In this document: piece after piece, positions 40,127-47,252 of the stretch
Layout: every line of letters starts with the position of its first letter
How positions within the stretch are numbered: position 1 is the first letter of the stretch
From: Phycicoccus jejuensis
Lineage (GTDB): Bacteria > Actinomycetota > Actinomycetes > Actinomycetales > Dermatophilaceae
DNA length: 64,000 nucleotides
NCBI RefSeq assembly: GCF_000720925.1
Contig: NZ_JOEE01000001.1
Coordinates: forward strand, 124,001-188,000
Direction of reading: 5' to 3'
Translations under genes and position numbers: made by a program
Notes under the pieces: generated by a model
Told to the model about the DNA's origin: nothing
What the model saw: the letters and a program-made list of their open reading frames with translations, nothing else
Databases searched by the model: none

Positions 40127-40733
40127 GGAACCAGCCCCAGGCGCGCATCGGGCCGGGGGCGATGTAGCGGGCCCGGTCGAGCGTGACCTCGAAGCCCGCC
40201 GCCTCGATGACCCGCGGCAGGTCGCGGTCGACGTGGCAGCCGCCGGCCATCCGCCCCCACACCGGCTGGACGAAGCGCTGCACCCGGACGGTGCCGGGGT
40301 CGGGGGCGAGCGAGTGCTCGGCGAAGTGCAGCGCGCCGCCGGGTCGCAGCACCCGCCGGGCCTCGGCCAGGGCGCGCTCGACCTCGGGCACCGTGCAGAG
40401 GGCCCACGCGGTGACGACGGTGTCGACGGAGCCGTCGGCGAGCGCGGAGAGGTCGGCGGCGTCGAGGGAGACCCGCTCGACCGGCCGGCCGAACGCGGTG
40501 ACGCGCGCCGACGCGAGCTCCCAGGCGAGGTCCGAGGGGTCGGCGACGAGCACACGGGTGACGGCGACCGGGTAGTGCTCGAGGTTCGGGCCGGAGCCGA
40601 ACCCGATGTCGAGCACGACGCCCTGCGCCCGCGCGCACACCGGGGCCCGCCAGCGGTCGACGTCCGCTCCCTGGCAGGCGCGGTGCGTCAGGCGCGGCAG
40701 CACCCGCTCGTCCCACCACCGGCGCGGCCCCAT
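40101..40733 (-). CDS. Class I SAM-dependent methyltransferase
   Basis: This 210-residue protein has the SAM motif VVLDIGFGSGPNLEHYP, the acidic loop VADPSDLAWE and the UbiE-like VLRPGGALHFAEHSLAPD. It is likely a small-molecule or lipid methyltransferase. The ATG at 40733 lies 6 nt after a CAGACT hexamer on the minus strand, in line with a leaderless start. Partner unknown. Confidence 0.8.
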   Translation of the reverse strand: MGPRRWWDERVLPRLTHRACQGADVDRWRAPVCARAQGVVLDIGFGSGPNLEHYPVAVTRVLVADPSDLAWELASARVTAFGRPVERVSLDAADLSALADGSVDTVVTAWALCTVPEVERALAEARRVLRPGGALHFAEHSLAPDPGTVRVQRFVQPVWGRMAGGCHVDRDLPRVIEAAGFEVTLDRARYIAPGPMRAWGWFLTGSARPT

Positions 40734-40873
40734 GGGGCCAGTCTGGCGCGTCGGGCGGGCCGGTGCGAGTGTGCCTGGGATCACTGTGTCGCATACGCGG
40801 CGGGGTATGACCTCGAGACGTCCGGACGATCACGGACGGCGTCGGGCCGGGTGGTCTGCCCGGCGCCGCTCGG

Positions 40874-41929
40874 TCAGCGGGTGGGGTCGACGAGGACCAT
40901 CCCGCGCGAGCCGGCCTCGCCCATCCTCGCGAGCAGTGTGCCGGCCTCGGCGAGCCCGACCGGGTCACCGGGGGCCAGGAGCGCGCCGAGGTCGAGGCGT
41001 CCGCCGGCGACGTCGTCGAGCAGGCCCGCGTAGTCGGCGGCGGCCATCCCGTGGCTGCCGAGCACGTCGAGCTCCCAGCCGATGACGCGTTCCATCGGGA
41101 CGGTCGCGGACCCGGCGGCGGGCGGCAGCAGTCCGACCTGGACGTGTCGGGCGCGGCGTCCGAGGGCGAGGATCCCGGTGCGGCAGGCGGTGGGTGACCC
41201 GACGGCCTCGATGCCGACGCGCACGCCGCCGTCGGACCAGTCGGCGACGGCCGCGACGAGCTCGGCCGGGTCCAGCGCCGCGTCGAGGGTGAGCTCGGCG
41301 CCGAGGGCCTCGGCGCGGGTGCGGGAGGCGGGGTCCGGGTCGGTGGCGGCGACGCGCGCCCCGGCGGCGACGGCGATCGCGACGGACGCGAGCCCGACGC
41401 CGCCGCACCCGCTGACGAGGACCGTGTCGCCGGGCGCGACCCGACCGCGCGCGACGACGGCCCGGTGGGCGGTGGCGACGCGGCAGCCGAGGCCGGCGGC
41501 GGCCTGCGGCGGGACGTCGTCGGGGAGGGCGACGAGGTTGGTGCCGGCGGCGTGGATGACGACGCGCTCGGCGAAGCACCCGGGGTCGGTGAAGCCCGGC
41601 TGGCGCTGGTGGGGGCAGACCTGGCCGTCGCCGGCCGCGCACGTGGGGCACGCCCCGCAGGCCTGGACGAAGGGGGCGGTGACGGGGCGGCCGACCCACG
41701 CGGGGTCGACGCCGTCGCCGACCGACTCGACGACGCCGGCGAGCTCGTGCCCCGGCACGTGGGGGAAGGTGGCGATGTCGTCGTCGTGGCCCATCCAGCC
41801 GTGCCAGTCGCTGCGGCAGAGGCCGGCGCTGAGGACCCGGACGACGGCGCCGCCCGCCGGGCCGGTCGGGTCGGGGAGCTCGGTGACCCGCAGGGGCTCG
41901 CGGAAGGCGTCGTAGACGAGGGCTCGCAC
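40874..41929 (-). CDS. Zinc-dependent alcohol dehydrogenase
   Basis: This 351-residue medium-chain dehydrogenase has the catalytic zinc set (Cys in AGLCRSDWHGW and GHE), a structural zinc set CGACPTCAAGDGQVC, and the NAD fold GCGGVGLASVAIA. It oxidises a primary or secondary alcohol; the substrate is unknown. The GTG at 41929 follows a CAGGCT hexamer by 6 nt. The upstream region is the repeat block described below. Confidence 0.85.
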   Translation of the reverse strand: MRALVYDAFREPLRVTELPDPTGPAGGAVVRVLSAGLCRSDWHGWMGHDDDIATFPHVPGHELAGVVESVGDGVDPAWVGRPVTAPFVQACGACPTCAAGDGQVCPHQRQPGFTDPGCFAERVVIHAAGTNLVALPDDVPPQAAAGLGCRVATAHRAVVARGRVAPGDTVLVSGCGGVGLASVAIAVAAGARVAATDPDPASRTRAEALGAELTLDAALDPAELVAAVADWSDGGVRVGIEAVGSPTACRTGILALGRRARHVQVGLLPPAAGSATVPMERVIGWELDVLGSHGMAAADYAGLLDDVAGGRLDLGALLAPGDPVGLAEAGTLLARMGEAGSRGMVLVDPTR

Positions 41930-41955
41930 GAGGCCAGCCTGCCAGCGGCCGGCGG

Positions 41956-42062
41956 GTCGAGGTGAGACGCGACCACCAGGGGTTCGGTCTTCACCTCGAC
42001 CCGGGTGTGGCTGCGGGGATCGAGGTGAAAGCCGACCACCTGAAGGTCGGACATCACCTCGA
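41956..42062. repeat. Double-hairpin module, copy 1 (family D)
   Basis: Hairpin 41956-42000 starts GTCGAGGTGAGAC and ends with its complement. A conserved linker (GGTGTGGCTGCGGG) leads to hairpin 42020-42062, flanked by TCGAGGTGA and TCACCTCGA. Confidence 0.8.
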
Positions 42063-42111
42063 CCCGCGACGGCCAGGGGGTGAGGGGACGTCGAGCCGCT
42101 GCTGGTCGCTC

Positions 42112-42277
42112 CCCATCTCGGAGCAGCCGGGATGAGCGGTTGGCTGCGTCCCATCTCGGAGCAGCCGGGATGAGCGGTGGCTCCGGGCCGCTCGTCGACG
42201 CATCCGTCCGCTGATCCCGGTTGCGTCGGAGAGTGACGCAGAAGACCGCTCATCCCGATTGCTCCGGAGTGTGGGGC
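42112..42277. repeat. Cluster of 28-bp repeats in direct and inverted order
   Basis: CCATCTCGGAGCAGCCGGGA plus matching ends occurs at 42112-42139 and 42150-42177. Diverged reverse complements follow near 42209-42238 and 42248-42277. The whole can fold into a long stem. Confidence 0.7.
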
Positions 42278-42297
42278 GAACGACAGCGGGCCGCTCG

Positions 42298-42404
42298 GTC
42301 GAGGTGTCCGGCCACCACCGGCGGCCGGCTGGATACCTCGACCCCGGTGTGGCTGCGGGCCTCGAGGTGAAACGGGACCGCCAGAGGGTCGGTCATCACC
42401 TCGA
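42298..42404. repeat. Double-hairpin module, copy 2 (family D)
   Basis: Hairpins 42298-42342 and 42362-42404 with the same flanks and linker as copy 1. The loops differ in sequence, which argues that stem pairing is conserved. Confidence 0.8.
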
Positions 42405-42555
42405 CCCGCGGCGGACGGACGACGGCGGCGGGCAGGACTCGTGTCTCCGCTCCGCCGCCGTCTGTCCGGGGCCCCGTGCACCGAGGTGCACACCCGGGAC
42501 GGTATCCGTCCGAGGATGGACCGCAGGGTCTCGTGCGCGACCTTTCTGCCCGCAC

Positions 42556-42595
42556 GACGAAGCCCCCGGGCGGCGGGACGCCCGGGGGCTTCGTC
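42556..42595 (-). terminator. Terminator hairpin after the persulfide dioxygenase/rhodanese gene
   Basis: GACGAAGCCCCCGGGCG pairs perfectly with its complement around GCGGGA, 13 nt past the stop codon. Confidence 0.85.
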
Positions 42596-42607
42596 ATGGG
42601 AGGGTGA

Positions 42608-43983
42608 TCAGGCGCTGGCGTGCGCGGCGTCCCAGGCGGCGTACCCGCCGAGCACGTCCGACACGTCGGCGAAGCCGCGCGAGCGCAGCAGGCTCGTCGC
42701 GACCGAGCTGCGCCACCCGCCCGCGCAGAACGCGACGACCGGACGGGCCGGGTCGAGCTCCTCGCTGCGGCGGCCCAGCTCGGCGAGCGGGATGTGGCGG
42801 GCGCCCGGGATGGTGCCGTTCTCGAGCTCGCCGGCGTTGCGGACGTCGACGAGCTGCACGTCGCCGACCGCCGCCGCCCGGCCACCTCGGTGACCGTGAG
42901 CCGGCTCGCCCGGCGTACGCGGTCGGCGTGCGCGAGGAGGTAGCCCTCGACGTCGGCGACGTACCCGACGACGTGGTCGAACCCGATGCGCGAGAAGCGG
43001 GTCGCGACCTCCTGCTCCTGGCCCTCCGGGGCCATGACGACGATCCGCTGCTCCGGCCGGAAGACCATCCCGACGGTCTCGGCCATCCGGCCGTCGACCG
43101 GCACGTTGACCGCGCCCTCGAGGTGGGCGGCCGCGAACTCCTGCGGGTCGCGGGCGTCGTGGACGACGGCCCCGTCGGCGAGGGCCGCGTCGACCGCGTC
43201 CGCGTCGAGGGCCGGCACCGCGACGTCGAGCTCGCGCACGTCGCGCTCGCGGCGGTTGAGGATCGCGTTGTAGACGAAGTACTCCGGCGCGGCGGGCTGG
43301 CCGGCGGTGACGACGGCGAGGAACTGCACCTCCGTCATCGGCTGACAGGCGTAGTTGACGCGCCGCTGCTCGCCGATCGTCGACTGCTTCTCGGTCGAGA
43401 GGTTCTTGCCGCACGCCGAGCCGGCGCCGTGGGCGGGGAAGACGCGCACGGCGTCGTCGAGACCCATGAGCCGGTGCTGGATCGAGTCGTAGAGCATCCG
43501 GCCGAGCTCGTCGGCGGTGACGCCGATGGAGGCGAGCAGGTCCGGGCGGCCGACGTCGCCGATGAAGAGCGCGTCGCCGGTGAGGACGCCGTACGCGACC
43601 TCGTCGTCGGCGTGCTCGAACACGAGCACCGAGATCGACTCGGGGGTGTGCCCCGGCGTCGCCATGACCTGCAGCGTCACGTCTCCGAGCGGGATGCGCT
43701 CGCCGTCGGCGAGGTGGCGGACCTCGAAGTCGGCCTGCGCGGCCTCGCCGTAGCCGATCCAGGCACCCGTCTCGCGGGCGAGCTCGGGGTGGCCGGAGAC
43801 GAAGTCGGCGTGGAAGTGGGTGTTGCCGACCCCGACGACGGTCAGCCCGCGGGCCCGGGCGTCCTCGACGTACTCCGCGACGTCGCGGCGGGGGTCGACG
43901 ACGACCGCCTGTCCGGTGGTCTCGTCGGCGACGAGGTAGGAGGCCTGCGAGAGGCAGTCGAGGTAGTACTGGGTGAAGATCAT
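42608..43983 (-). pseudogene. CstB-like persulfide dioxygenase-rhodanese gene with a frameshift
   Basis: From the ATG at 43983 (after GGAGG) the protein has the metallo-beta-lactamase iron site THFHADFVSGHPEL and TPGHTPESI with FPAHGAGSACGK. A first rhodanese-like domain without a catalytic Cys follows. After EVAGRR, near 42885, the frame must slip by one base to read LVDVRNAGELENGTIPGARH and the active rhodanese loop CAGGWRSS at about 42720. The domain order is that of CstB, which oxidises persulfide and moves sulfane sulfur. The frameshift truncates the active rhodanese domain. It falls in a CCGCCGCCG run, so it could be a sequence error. A CstR-like regulator lies 5 kb away. Confidence 0.8.
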
Positions 43984-44268
43984 TGGTCCTCCGGTCGGGA
44001 AGGTGCCGGCGTTGTTGACGAGGACGTCGACGTCGGTGGGCAGGCCGCCGAGGGCGTCGAGGTCGCTGAGGTCGACGACGTGCGGCTGCACCCCCGCGAC
44101 GGCGCCGAGGCGCTCCAGGCCCGCGGCGTCGCGGTCGACGGCGTGTACCTTCGCGCCGGCCCCGGCGAGGGCGAGGGCGACGGCCTCGCCGATGCCGCTC
44201 GCGGCGCCGGTGACGAGGGCGGTGCGGCCGTCGAGGTCGACGGCCGGGGTGCTGCGGGCTGCGGTCAT
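43984..44268 (-). pseudogene. Truncated SDR fragment fused in frame to the dioxygenase gene
   Basis: From the ATG at 44268, about 95 residues match the first half of a short-chain dehydrogenase: TGAASGIGEAVALALAGAGA, VDRDAAGLERL and VLVNNAGTFPTGGP. Then the frame runs without a stop into the dioxygenase start. The Ser-Tyr-Lys catalytic half is absent, so it cannot be an active SDR. The dioxygenase has its own ribosome-binding site inside the fragment, so both fused and unfused products are possible. Deletion of the rest of the SDR gene is the simplest history. Confidence 0.75.
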
Positions 44269-44396
44269 GGTGCTCGACAGTAGGGACGAGGACGTCGGCA
44301 CCCGGTGTGTGCGGAGACCATACTTCGCCACGGTCTGTGGTGCGGCCCGCGGGGTGGTCTCGGGCGTCGGTGTCGCTCGGCGGGCAGCGTCACCCC

Positions 44397-44460
44397 GGTT
44401 CGTCCGCGAGACCCCGGCTCCGAGCCGGGGTCTCGCGGACATTTCGGGGTCACCCCGAAA
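44397..44460. repeat. Double-hairpin element (family C, copy 2)
   Basis: Hairpin 44402-44440 starts GTCCGCGAGACCCCGGCT; the second, TTTCGGGGTCACCCCGAAA, lies at 44442-44460. It matches 34998-35058 with stem-preserving changes. It lies between divergent genes (SDR fragment, LacI regulator), so it is not only a terminator. Confidence 0.8.
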
Positions 44461-44536
44461 AGCTGTGGCGCAGGGGGCGGTCACGGTTCGGACACGACCG
44501 GACCGCATCCGTTGACGGGCGACCGGCGGGCGGGGA

Positions 44537-44542
44537 GATACT
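44537..44542 (+). promoter_or_regulatory. -10 hexamer GATACT of a leaderless promoter
   Basis: GATACT ends 6 nt before the GTG at 44549 of the LacI-type regulator. Confidence 0.5.
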
Positions 44543-44548
44543 GGCGGG

Positions 44549-45673
44549 GTGACGGATGGGAGCGCTCCCACGCTGACGGGACCCCCTGTGCCCGGTCAGC
44601 GTCCGCACCCGTCCGGCGACCGTGCCGCGACCGACCGGGAACCCGGTCGCGTCACGGGAGCCGGACGGCCTCCCACCCTCGCCGAGGTCGCGGCCCATGC
44701 GGGGGTGGGCCGCGGCACCGCGTCGCGCGTGCTCAACGACTCCCCGCACGTCAGCCCCGCCGCCCGGGACGCCGTGCTCGCGGCGGTCGCCGAGCTCGGC
44801 TACGTCCCCAACCGCGCGGCCCGCTCGCTCGTCACCCGGCGCACCGACACCGTCGTCCTCGTCGTCTCCGAGCCCGAGGAGCGGGTGTTCGGGGAGCCCT
44901 ACTTCGCCGGCATCGTCCGCGGCATCGGCGAGCGGCTGGCCGAGGCCGGTCTCCAGCTCGTCCTGACGATGGCCGGCGCCGCCGGCGGGCACGAGCGGGC
45001 CGCGGCCTACCTCACCGAGCAGCACGTCGACGGGGTGCTCCTCCTGTCGCTGCACGCCGAGGACCCCCTGCCGTCGCTGCTCGAGGCCCGTGGCGTGCCG
45101 ACGGTCTGCGGCGGCAGCCCGGCGACGAGCCGGCCGGCGTACCTCGTCGACATCGACAACCTCGCCGGCGGACGCAGCGCCGTCGACCACCTCGTCGCGA
45201 CCGGACGGCGACGTCTCGCCGTGCTCGCCGGCCCGCAGGACATGTCCTCGGGCCGCGACCGGCTCGTGGGCGCGCTCGACGCCGCCGAGGCCGCGGGCAT
45301 CGACCGCGCCGAGGTGGCGGTCGCCGTCGGCGACTACTCCGAGGAGAGCGGCCGCCGCGCGATGGCCGAGGTGCTCGCGGCCGGGCCGCCACCGGACGGG
45401 GTGTTCGCCGCCTCGGACCTCATGGCCGTCGGCGCGCTGCGGGTCCTGCGCGAGGCCGGTCTCGACGTGCCCACCGACGTCGGGCTCGTCGGCTTCGACG
45501 ACGCCGCGGTCTGCCGCCACACCGACCCCGAGCTGACGAGCGTCCGCCAGCCCGTGGCGCGGATGGGGCGGGTCATGGTCGAGGTGCTGCTCGGGCGGAT
45601 CGCCGGGCGCGAGGTGCCGCCCGACACCGTGCTGCAGACGCGCCTGGTGGTCAGGGGCTCGACGGCCCGCTGA
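44549..45673 (+). CDS. LacI-family transcriptional regulator
   Basis: This 374-residue repressor has a DNA-binding helix-turn-helix (PTLAEVAAHAGVGRGTASRV then LNDSPHVSPAARDAV), the hinge region, and a periplasmic-binding-protein-like sensor domain ending in PELTSVRQPVARMG. There is an unusual 40-residue Pro/Gly/Arg-rich N-terminal extension before the helix-turn-helix. A TGGGAGCGCTCCCA palindrome just after the start suggests autoregulation and a CebR-like specificity. No sugar-transport genes are next to it, so the ligand is unknown. It overlaps the convergent hydroxylase gene by 23 bp. Confidence 0.9.
   Translation: MTDGSAPTLTGPPVPGQRPHPSGDRAATDREPGRVTGAGRPPTLAEVAAHAGVGRGTASRVLNDSPHVSPAARDAVLAAVAELGYVPNRAARSLVTRRTDTVVLVVSEPEERVFGEPYFAGIVRGIGERLAEAGLQLVLTMAGAAGGHERAAAYLTEQHVDGVLLLSLHAEDPLPSLLEARGVPTVCGGSPATSRPAYLVDIDNLAGGRSAVDHLVATGRRRLAVLAGPQDMSSGRDRLVGALDAAEAAGIDRAEVAVAVGDYSEESGRRAMAEVLAAGPPPDGVFAASDLMAVGALRVLREAGLDVPTDVGLVGFDDAAVCRHTDPELTSVRQPVARMGRVMVEVLLGRIAGREVPPDTVLQTRLVVRGSTAR
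44557..44570 (+). promoter_or_regulatory. CebR-type operator TGGGAGCGCTCCCA
   Basis: A perfect 14-bp palindrome at codons 3-8 of the LacI-type gene. This sequence is the known recognition site of the cello-oligosaccharide repressor CebR of streptomycetes. With a leaderless start it lies at about +9 to +22 and would block the promoter. Confidence 0.65.
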
Positions 45674-46886
45674 CGAGCAGCCCTGCGAGGGCCAGCCGCC
45701 GCCGCAGCCCCGGCGCCAGCGCATCCGGGGCCACCCGGCCGTCGAGCACCGCGGCGACATCGTCGGCCTCGTCGGCCCCGAACGACGTCCGGCCCACCCG
45801 GGTCACGAGCGTCGTGCCCTCCCACCGCGCGGCCAGCCCCGCGCGGACCCGCCATCGCGGGCCGACCTCGGCGTCGGCGGCGGCGTGCTGGGCGAGGACG
45901 CCGAGCGGCTCGGCGCGCTCTGCGGCTCGCGCACGCCGGGCCAGGGCAGCCGCGAGATCCTCGTCGCTCACGGCGTCGAGCGCGGCGACGACGCTGTCGC
46001 GCACCGCGGCCCGTGCGGCGGCGGCGGTCGCCGGGTCGAGCACGTCGACGCCCGGCGGCAGCGCCCGGCGCAGCGCGAGGTCGTCGTCGAGGACGCGCCC
46101 GGCGGCGGCCAGCAGGTCGTCGGCGAGGGTGCGGCCGGTCCACACGTGGACGCCGAAGGTCAGGTGGATGCTCGTGCCGCCGAGGGCGGTCGCGGAGTGC
46201 AGCCAGCCGCGCGGCAGGTAGAGGCAGTCGCCGGGGGCGAGCACGGCGTCGACGACCGGCTCCTGCTCGGCGGCGGCGCGCACCTCGTCGCGGCGGTCGG
46301 TCCACGGCTGGCCGCGCAACGGCGCCTCGAGGACGGGCGGCCGCACGCGCCAGTGCTTCTCGCCGGACACCTGGACGACGAACACGTCGTGGACGTCGTA
46401 GTGGTCGTCGAAGCCGCGGTTCTGCGGCGGCGTGACGTAGGCGTTGACCTGCACCGGGTGGCCCAACGCCGTCGACAGCCCGCGGGCGGTGTCGGACACC
46501 GGGGCCCACGTGCGGTGCAGCCCCTGGAGGACGATCGTCGCGCCGTCGGCGAAGTGCCGCAGGACCTTGTCCTCGCTCACCTGGTCGGTGATGCTCGCGC
46601 CCACCCCGCCACCGAGGGTCAGCTCGCGCGCCTCGAGGGTCGAGCCCTCCTTGGCCATCCGCAGGAACGGCGTGCGCAGCCCGCGGCGGGAGAGCAGCTC
46701 GTCGACGGCGTCGGGGCCGAAGCCGTGCGTCGGGGCGGGCAGCTCGGTCGCGCGGGTCAGCAGCGGCGCGCGGTCCCAGTGCTCGGCCGCGAAGCGCTCC
46801 GGGGGCAGGGCGACGAACGGCCCGAGCCCCCGGCCGGTCCCCGTGGGGAGCGCGGCCGGGGGCCCGGGGTGGTGCGCGTCGGTCAT
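45651..46886 (-). CDS. JmjC/cupin-type 2-oxoglutarate hydroxylase
   Basis: This 411-residue protein has a JmjC cupin fold: the iron-binding HxD in DHYDVHDVFVVQVSGEKHWR and the later His in YLPRGWLHSATALGG. It is close in layout to RoxA/NO66-type ribosomal-protein hydroxylases, which hydroxylate Arg or His on ribosomal proteins using iron and 2-oxoglutarate. The C-terminal half is Ala/Arg-rich with a final winged-helix-like part. The ATG overlaps the stop of the small acidic repeat gene by one base (TGATG), so the two are coupled. A substrate other than the ribosome is possible. Confidence 0.85.
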   Translation of the reverse strand: MTDAHHPGPPAALPTGTGRGLGPFVALPPERFAAEHWDRAPLLTRATELPAPTHGFGPDAVDELLSRRGLRTPFLRMAKEGSTLEARELTLGGGVGASITDQVSEDKVLRHFADGATIVLQGLHRTWAPVSDTARGLSTALGHPVQVNAYVTPPQNRGFDDHYDVHDVFVVQVSGEKHWRVRPPVLEAPLRGQPWTDRRDEVRAAAEQEPVVDAVLAPGDCLYLPRGWLHSATALGGTSIHLTFGVHVWTGRTLADDLLAAAGRVLDDDLALRRALPPGVDVLDPATAAAARAAVRDSVVAALDAVSDEDLAAALARRARAAERAEPLGVLAQHAAADAEVGPRWRVRAGLAARWEGTTLVTRVGRTSFGADEADDVAAVLDGRVAPDALAPGLRRRLALAGLLVSGPSSP

Positions 46887-47146
46887 CAGGACCCGTCGGC
46901 CCCGCCGTCGGCGCCACCGTCCTGCTCGCCGGGCGTGCCCGGCTCGCCGGCGCCGCTGTCGGCCGGACCCTCGGCGTCGCCGTCGGCGCCACCGTCCTCC
47001 TGGCCGGGGACGGTCTCCTGGCCCGCGCCGCTGTCGGCGGGACCCTCGGCGCCGGCGCCGCCGTCGGCGCCGCCGTCGTGCTCGCCGGGGATGCCGGGCT
47101 CGCCGGCGTCGCTGTCGGCCGGTCCTTCGGTCGGGTTCTCGCTCAT
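46886..47146 (-). CDS. Small acidic repeat protein coupled to the hydroxylase
   Basis: This 86-residue protein has three imperfect tandem repeats of about 26 residues built on EGPADSGAGEPGTPGE and DGGADG. It is low in complexity, very acidic and almost free of lysine, arginine and aromatic residues, so it is probably disordered. The ATG follows an AAAGGG ribosome-binding site. It shares one base with the hydroxylase start. No family is known to me. It could be a hydroxylase substrate, a chaperone-like regulator or a repeat expansion with no function. Confidence 0.7.
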   Translation of the reverse strand: MSENPTEGPADSDAGEPGIPGEHDGGADGGAGAEGPADSGAGQETVPGQEDGGADGDAEGPADSGAGEPGTPGEQDGGADGGADGS

Positions 47147-47240
47147 CGTGCCCACCCTTTCGCCGGGGCGCCGGTGCGGCACCCGAGTGACCTCATCCCA
47201 GCAGGTCAGCGCCCCGTTGTGTGGCTCGCGTGCACGCTGG

Positions 47241-47246
47241 GACGAT
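47241..47246 (+). promoter_or_regulatory. -10 hexamer GACGAT of a leaderless promoter
   Basis: GACGAT ends 6 nt before the ATG at 47253. The closer upstream ATG at 47245 reads only MAA before a stop codon. Confidence 0.5.
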
Positions 47247-47252
47247 GGCTGC

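Larger units (their letters stand above)
41930..42607. other. 678-bp gene-free block of repeats between two minus-strand genes
   Basis: No credible gene is present on either strand. The block contains two double-hairpin modules (41956-42062 and 42298-42404). Between them lies a cluster of 28-bp repeats in direct and inverted order (42112-42277). A GC-rich terminator (42556-42595) belongs to the gene at 42608-43983. The stretch 42405-42555 holds a weak dyad, GACGGCGG with CCGCCGTC, and nothing else recognisable. Confidence 0.8.

Noticed and set aside
40794-40811. CATACGCGGCGGGGTATG as a fourth CstR-type operator
   Set aside because: Only the right arm matches the three sites well, the left arm reads TACGC, and the next gene is an unrelated methyltransferase.
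45885-47252. Upstream extension of the DUF294 protein frame
   Set aside because: It reads antisense to the hydroxylase and acidic-protein genes; a leaderless start at 47253 fits the family N terminus.
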